Part shown: piece by piece, positions 62,874 through 64,000 of the stretch
Layout: the number at the start of each line of letters is the position of its first letter
How positions within the stretch are numbered: the first letter of the stretch is position 1
Source: Halobacteriales archaeon QS_6_71_20
Lineage (GTDB): Archaea; Halobacteriota; Halobacteria; Halobacteriales; Haloferacaceae
Direction: 5' to 3'
NCBI GenBank assembly: GCA_003020945.1
Contig: PXRU01000006.1
Coordinates: 16,807 to 80,806, forward strand
DNA length: 64,000 nucleotides
Position numbers and translations under genes: made by a program
Notes under the pieces: model-generated
What the model saw: the letters and a program-made list of their open reading frames with translations, nothing else
What the model was told of the DNA's origin: nothing
Database searches by the model: none

Positions 62874-63044
62874 TCACCCCTGCTCGTACGGTTCGCGCAG
62901 GACGCGCTCGCCGGTCGGGGTGGTGACGGTCACCGTATCGCCGGTGTCGTCCCAGACGGGTTCTATCGCGCCCCAGTAACGCTCCGTCTCCGTGTCGGTC
63001 CCCTGGCCGCTGTGGAGGGTGACCGATCGGCCGGTGTTCCATCG
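62874..63044 (-). pseudogene. Lamin-tail-domain C-terminal relic
   Basis: The reverse frame ending at 62874 reads GRSVTLHSGQGTDTETERYWG and VWDDTGDTVTVTTPTGERV, the closing half of a lamin-tail domain, an immunoglobulin-like fold often linked to haloarchaeal secreted proteins. The preceding part of the domain and any start codon are missing. I call it a relic with no product expected. Confidence 0.55.
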
Positions 63045-63082
63045 CTGCCGCGGTCGCGACGGCCGAATCGTGCGGGCCGGCG

Positions 63083-63352
63083 TCAGTCCCCGCCGACGGA
63101 CGGCCAGGGGACGTCGACGAGCGAGTACGCGACCACGCCGCCGAGGGCGACGACGTAGTAGAGCCACGACGGCAGGTCGGCCTGCCGGAAGGCGACCGAG
63201 ACGGCGAGGACCCACGCGGTCACGACCAGGAGGTCCAGCAGGAGCCCACGCCAGGGCAGCGCGTCTGCGATGGCGACCACGACGAGTGGCGACCACGACG
63301 GCCCCGGTGAGTCGGAGACAGCCGCCGACCCGGACGGTTCCGGTGGGGACAT
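63083..63352 (-). CDS. Small membrane protein
   Basis: An 89-residue protein with two or three helices: PLVVVAIADALPWRGLLLDL, LLVVTAWVLAVSVAF, and LYYVVALGGVVAYSLVDVPW. The opening (MSPPEPSGSAAVSDS) is polar. It has the size and pattern of a small haloarchaeal membrane family, but I do not recognise a named one. It lies downstream of the protease gene on the same strand. Confidence 0.6.
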   Translation of the reverse strand: MSPPEPSGSAAVSDSPGPSWSPLVVVAIADALPWRGLLLDLLVVTAWVLAVSVAFRQADLPSWLYYVVALGGVVAYSLVDVPWPSVGGD

Positions 63353-63415
63353 GCTCGGAGTGTGGACGGACTCGCTGGTAAAAGTGCGCCTCGGGGCGGG
63401 TCGCCGCTCCCGGCT

Positions 63416-64000
63416 TCAGAAGTGCAGGCCGAACGCGTCGAGGAGGCGGTGGCCGGCGGTCCCCCAGACGTAGTCCGGCCCCGGCCACCACGTCCGGGCG
63501 TTGTTGATGCCGCCCACGAGGAGGTAGTCGTCCGGGTGGCCGGGGTCCGGCCGGAAGTTGACCGACCCGCTGTCGCCGTCGGTCAGCGTCCCCTCGTCGC
63601 CCCACTTGAGCTGGCCGGGCTTGCACGCCGTCCCGGTGTAACAGGTCACGCCGTCGACCCCCTTGATCGGGCCGGTCGTGCGGTCGGAGAGGGCGCCGAC
63701 CTTGGCGAGTTCCTTCTCGCGGGCCATCAGGTCGGCCAGGCCGCTCCGGGTGAACTGGCCGACGACGCGCGAGGCCGACGTGCGATCGATGGCGGCACTC
63801 GGGGTGTAGCCGCCGACCGGTTCCACGCGGACCACGTCGGCCGTCGGATAGCCGCGCGCGACGTCGCCGACGTGGGACTCGCCGTCGGCGTGAGGAATGA
63901 CGAGCGGCTCGCCGCGGTGCTCCGTCTCCCTGGCGCCGGCGGCGCCGTAGAGGTGGTTCGACGTCGCGAAGTACCGGTCGCCGGCCTCGGCGTCGAACAG
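63416..64000 (-). CDS. Trypsin-fold serine protease-like protein (5'-truncated)
   Basis: The visible 194 residues are the C-terminal part of a chymotrypsin-fold protease. The His is in YFATSNHLYG, Asp in PTADVVRVEP and Ser in LTDGDSGSVNF, with the oxyanion Gly two residues before the serine. The cysteines in CYTGTACKPGQ may form a disulfide. The gene runs out of the window at its 5' end, so the signal and prosegment are not seen. It is probably exported, as is usual for haloarchaeal trypsin-fold proteases. The GDSG motif is intact, so it is likely active. Confidence 0.8.
   Translation of the reverse strand: MFDAEAGDRYFATSNHLYGAAGARETEHRGEPLVIPHADGESHVGDVARGYPTADVVRVEPVGGYTPSAAIDRTSASRVVGQFTRSGLADLMAREKELAKVGALSDRTTGPIKGVDGVTCYTGTACKPGQLKWGDEGTLTDGDSGSVNFRPDPGHPDDYLLVGGINNARTWWPGPDYVWGTAGHRLLDAFGLHF

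Overview
The window is chromosomal DNA from a halophilic archaeon (class Halobacteria). The evidence is high GC content, acidic proteomes, twin-arginine lipoprotein signals, leaderless genes with TATA boxes about 27 bases upstream, and archaeal core genes (Pus10, aIF5B, PAN, Nob1, S19e, PDCD5-like, class I LysRS, pyruvoyl arginine decarboxylase). The genus cannot be fixed from the sequence. No rRNA or tRNA gene was recognised.

Layout: 1-4119 is the end of a peptide-type ABC importer operon (permease, permease, ATPase, ATPase). 4202-10813 carries a gamma-glutamyltransferase lipoprotein, a bacterio-opsin-activator-type regulator, an M28 peptidase, a small winged-helix protein and an amidohydrolase. 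11192-22345 is housekeeping: Pus10 and RNase HII, a VapBC pair with a palindromic operator, SecF-SecD, glucose-6-phosphate isomerase with a CPBP protease, and Nob1 with a PRC-barrel protein. 22587-37439 holds aIF5B, arginine decarboxylase, PAN, oligoendopeptidase F, a sugar dehydrogenase lipoprotein, a second M28 peptidase, TruA, HisRS, a PP-loop enzyme, the PDCD5-like protein and S19e.

37540-40941 is a decaying, AT-richer accessory island. It holds a frameshifted coiled-coil gene, an intact lipoprotein with a transglutaminase-like triad, a cysteine-rich ORF without a canonical start, a twice-frameshifted winged-helix remnant, and a frameshifted UPF0104/AglD-type membrane gene at the edge. 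41298-54695 returns to core genes: ThiL, two M50 (site-2) proteases, MoaE, a methyltransferase, UMP kinase with LysRS, a PadR regulator, a PitA-like chlorite-dismutase-fold protein whose 5' end is damaged, and a double-GAF histidine kinase. An aldo/keto reductase follows.

The most striking feature is a CRISPR array of 75 repeats and 74 spacers (55915-60790) with no cas gene in the window. Relics of the same array continue at 61845-62005. Between the two parts sits a winged-helix/PIN toxin-antitoxin-like pair, whose toxin stop codon shares its last base with the first relic repeat. The leader side is short, GC-rich and begins with a degenerate repeat. Two spacers 12 positions apart are identical except for one base. 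The right end (62183-64000) has a GATase-like fragment, a lamin-tail-domain relic, a small membrane protein and the C-terminal part of a trypsin-fold protease.

Several genes look broken (coiled-coil, winged-helix, UPF0104, PitA start, PQQ propeller remnant, N-terminus of Ggt). Most cluster in or beside accessory DNA, which favours real decay, but small assembly errors cannot be excluded from the sequence alone. Four intergenic repeat arrays (76, 79, 79 and 133 base units) lie between core genes.
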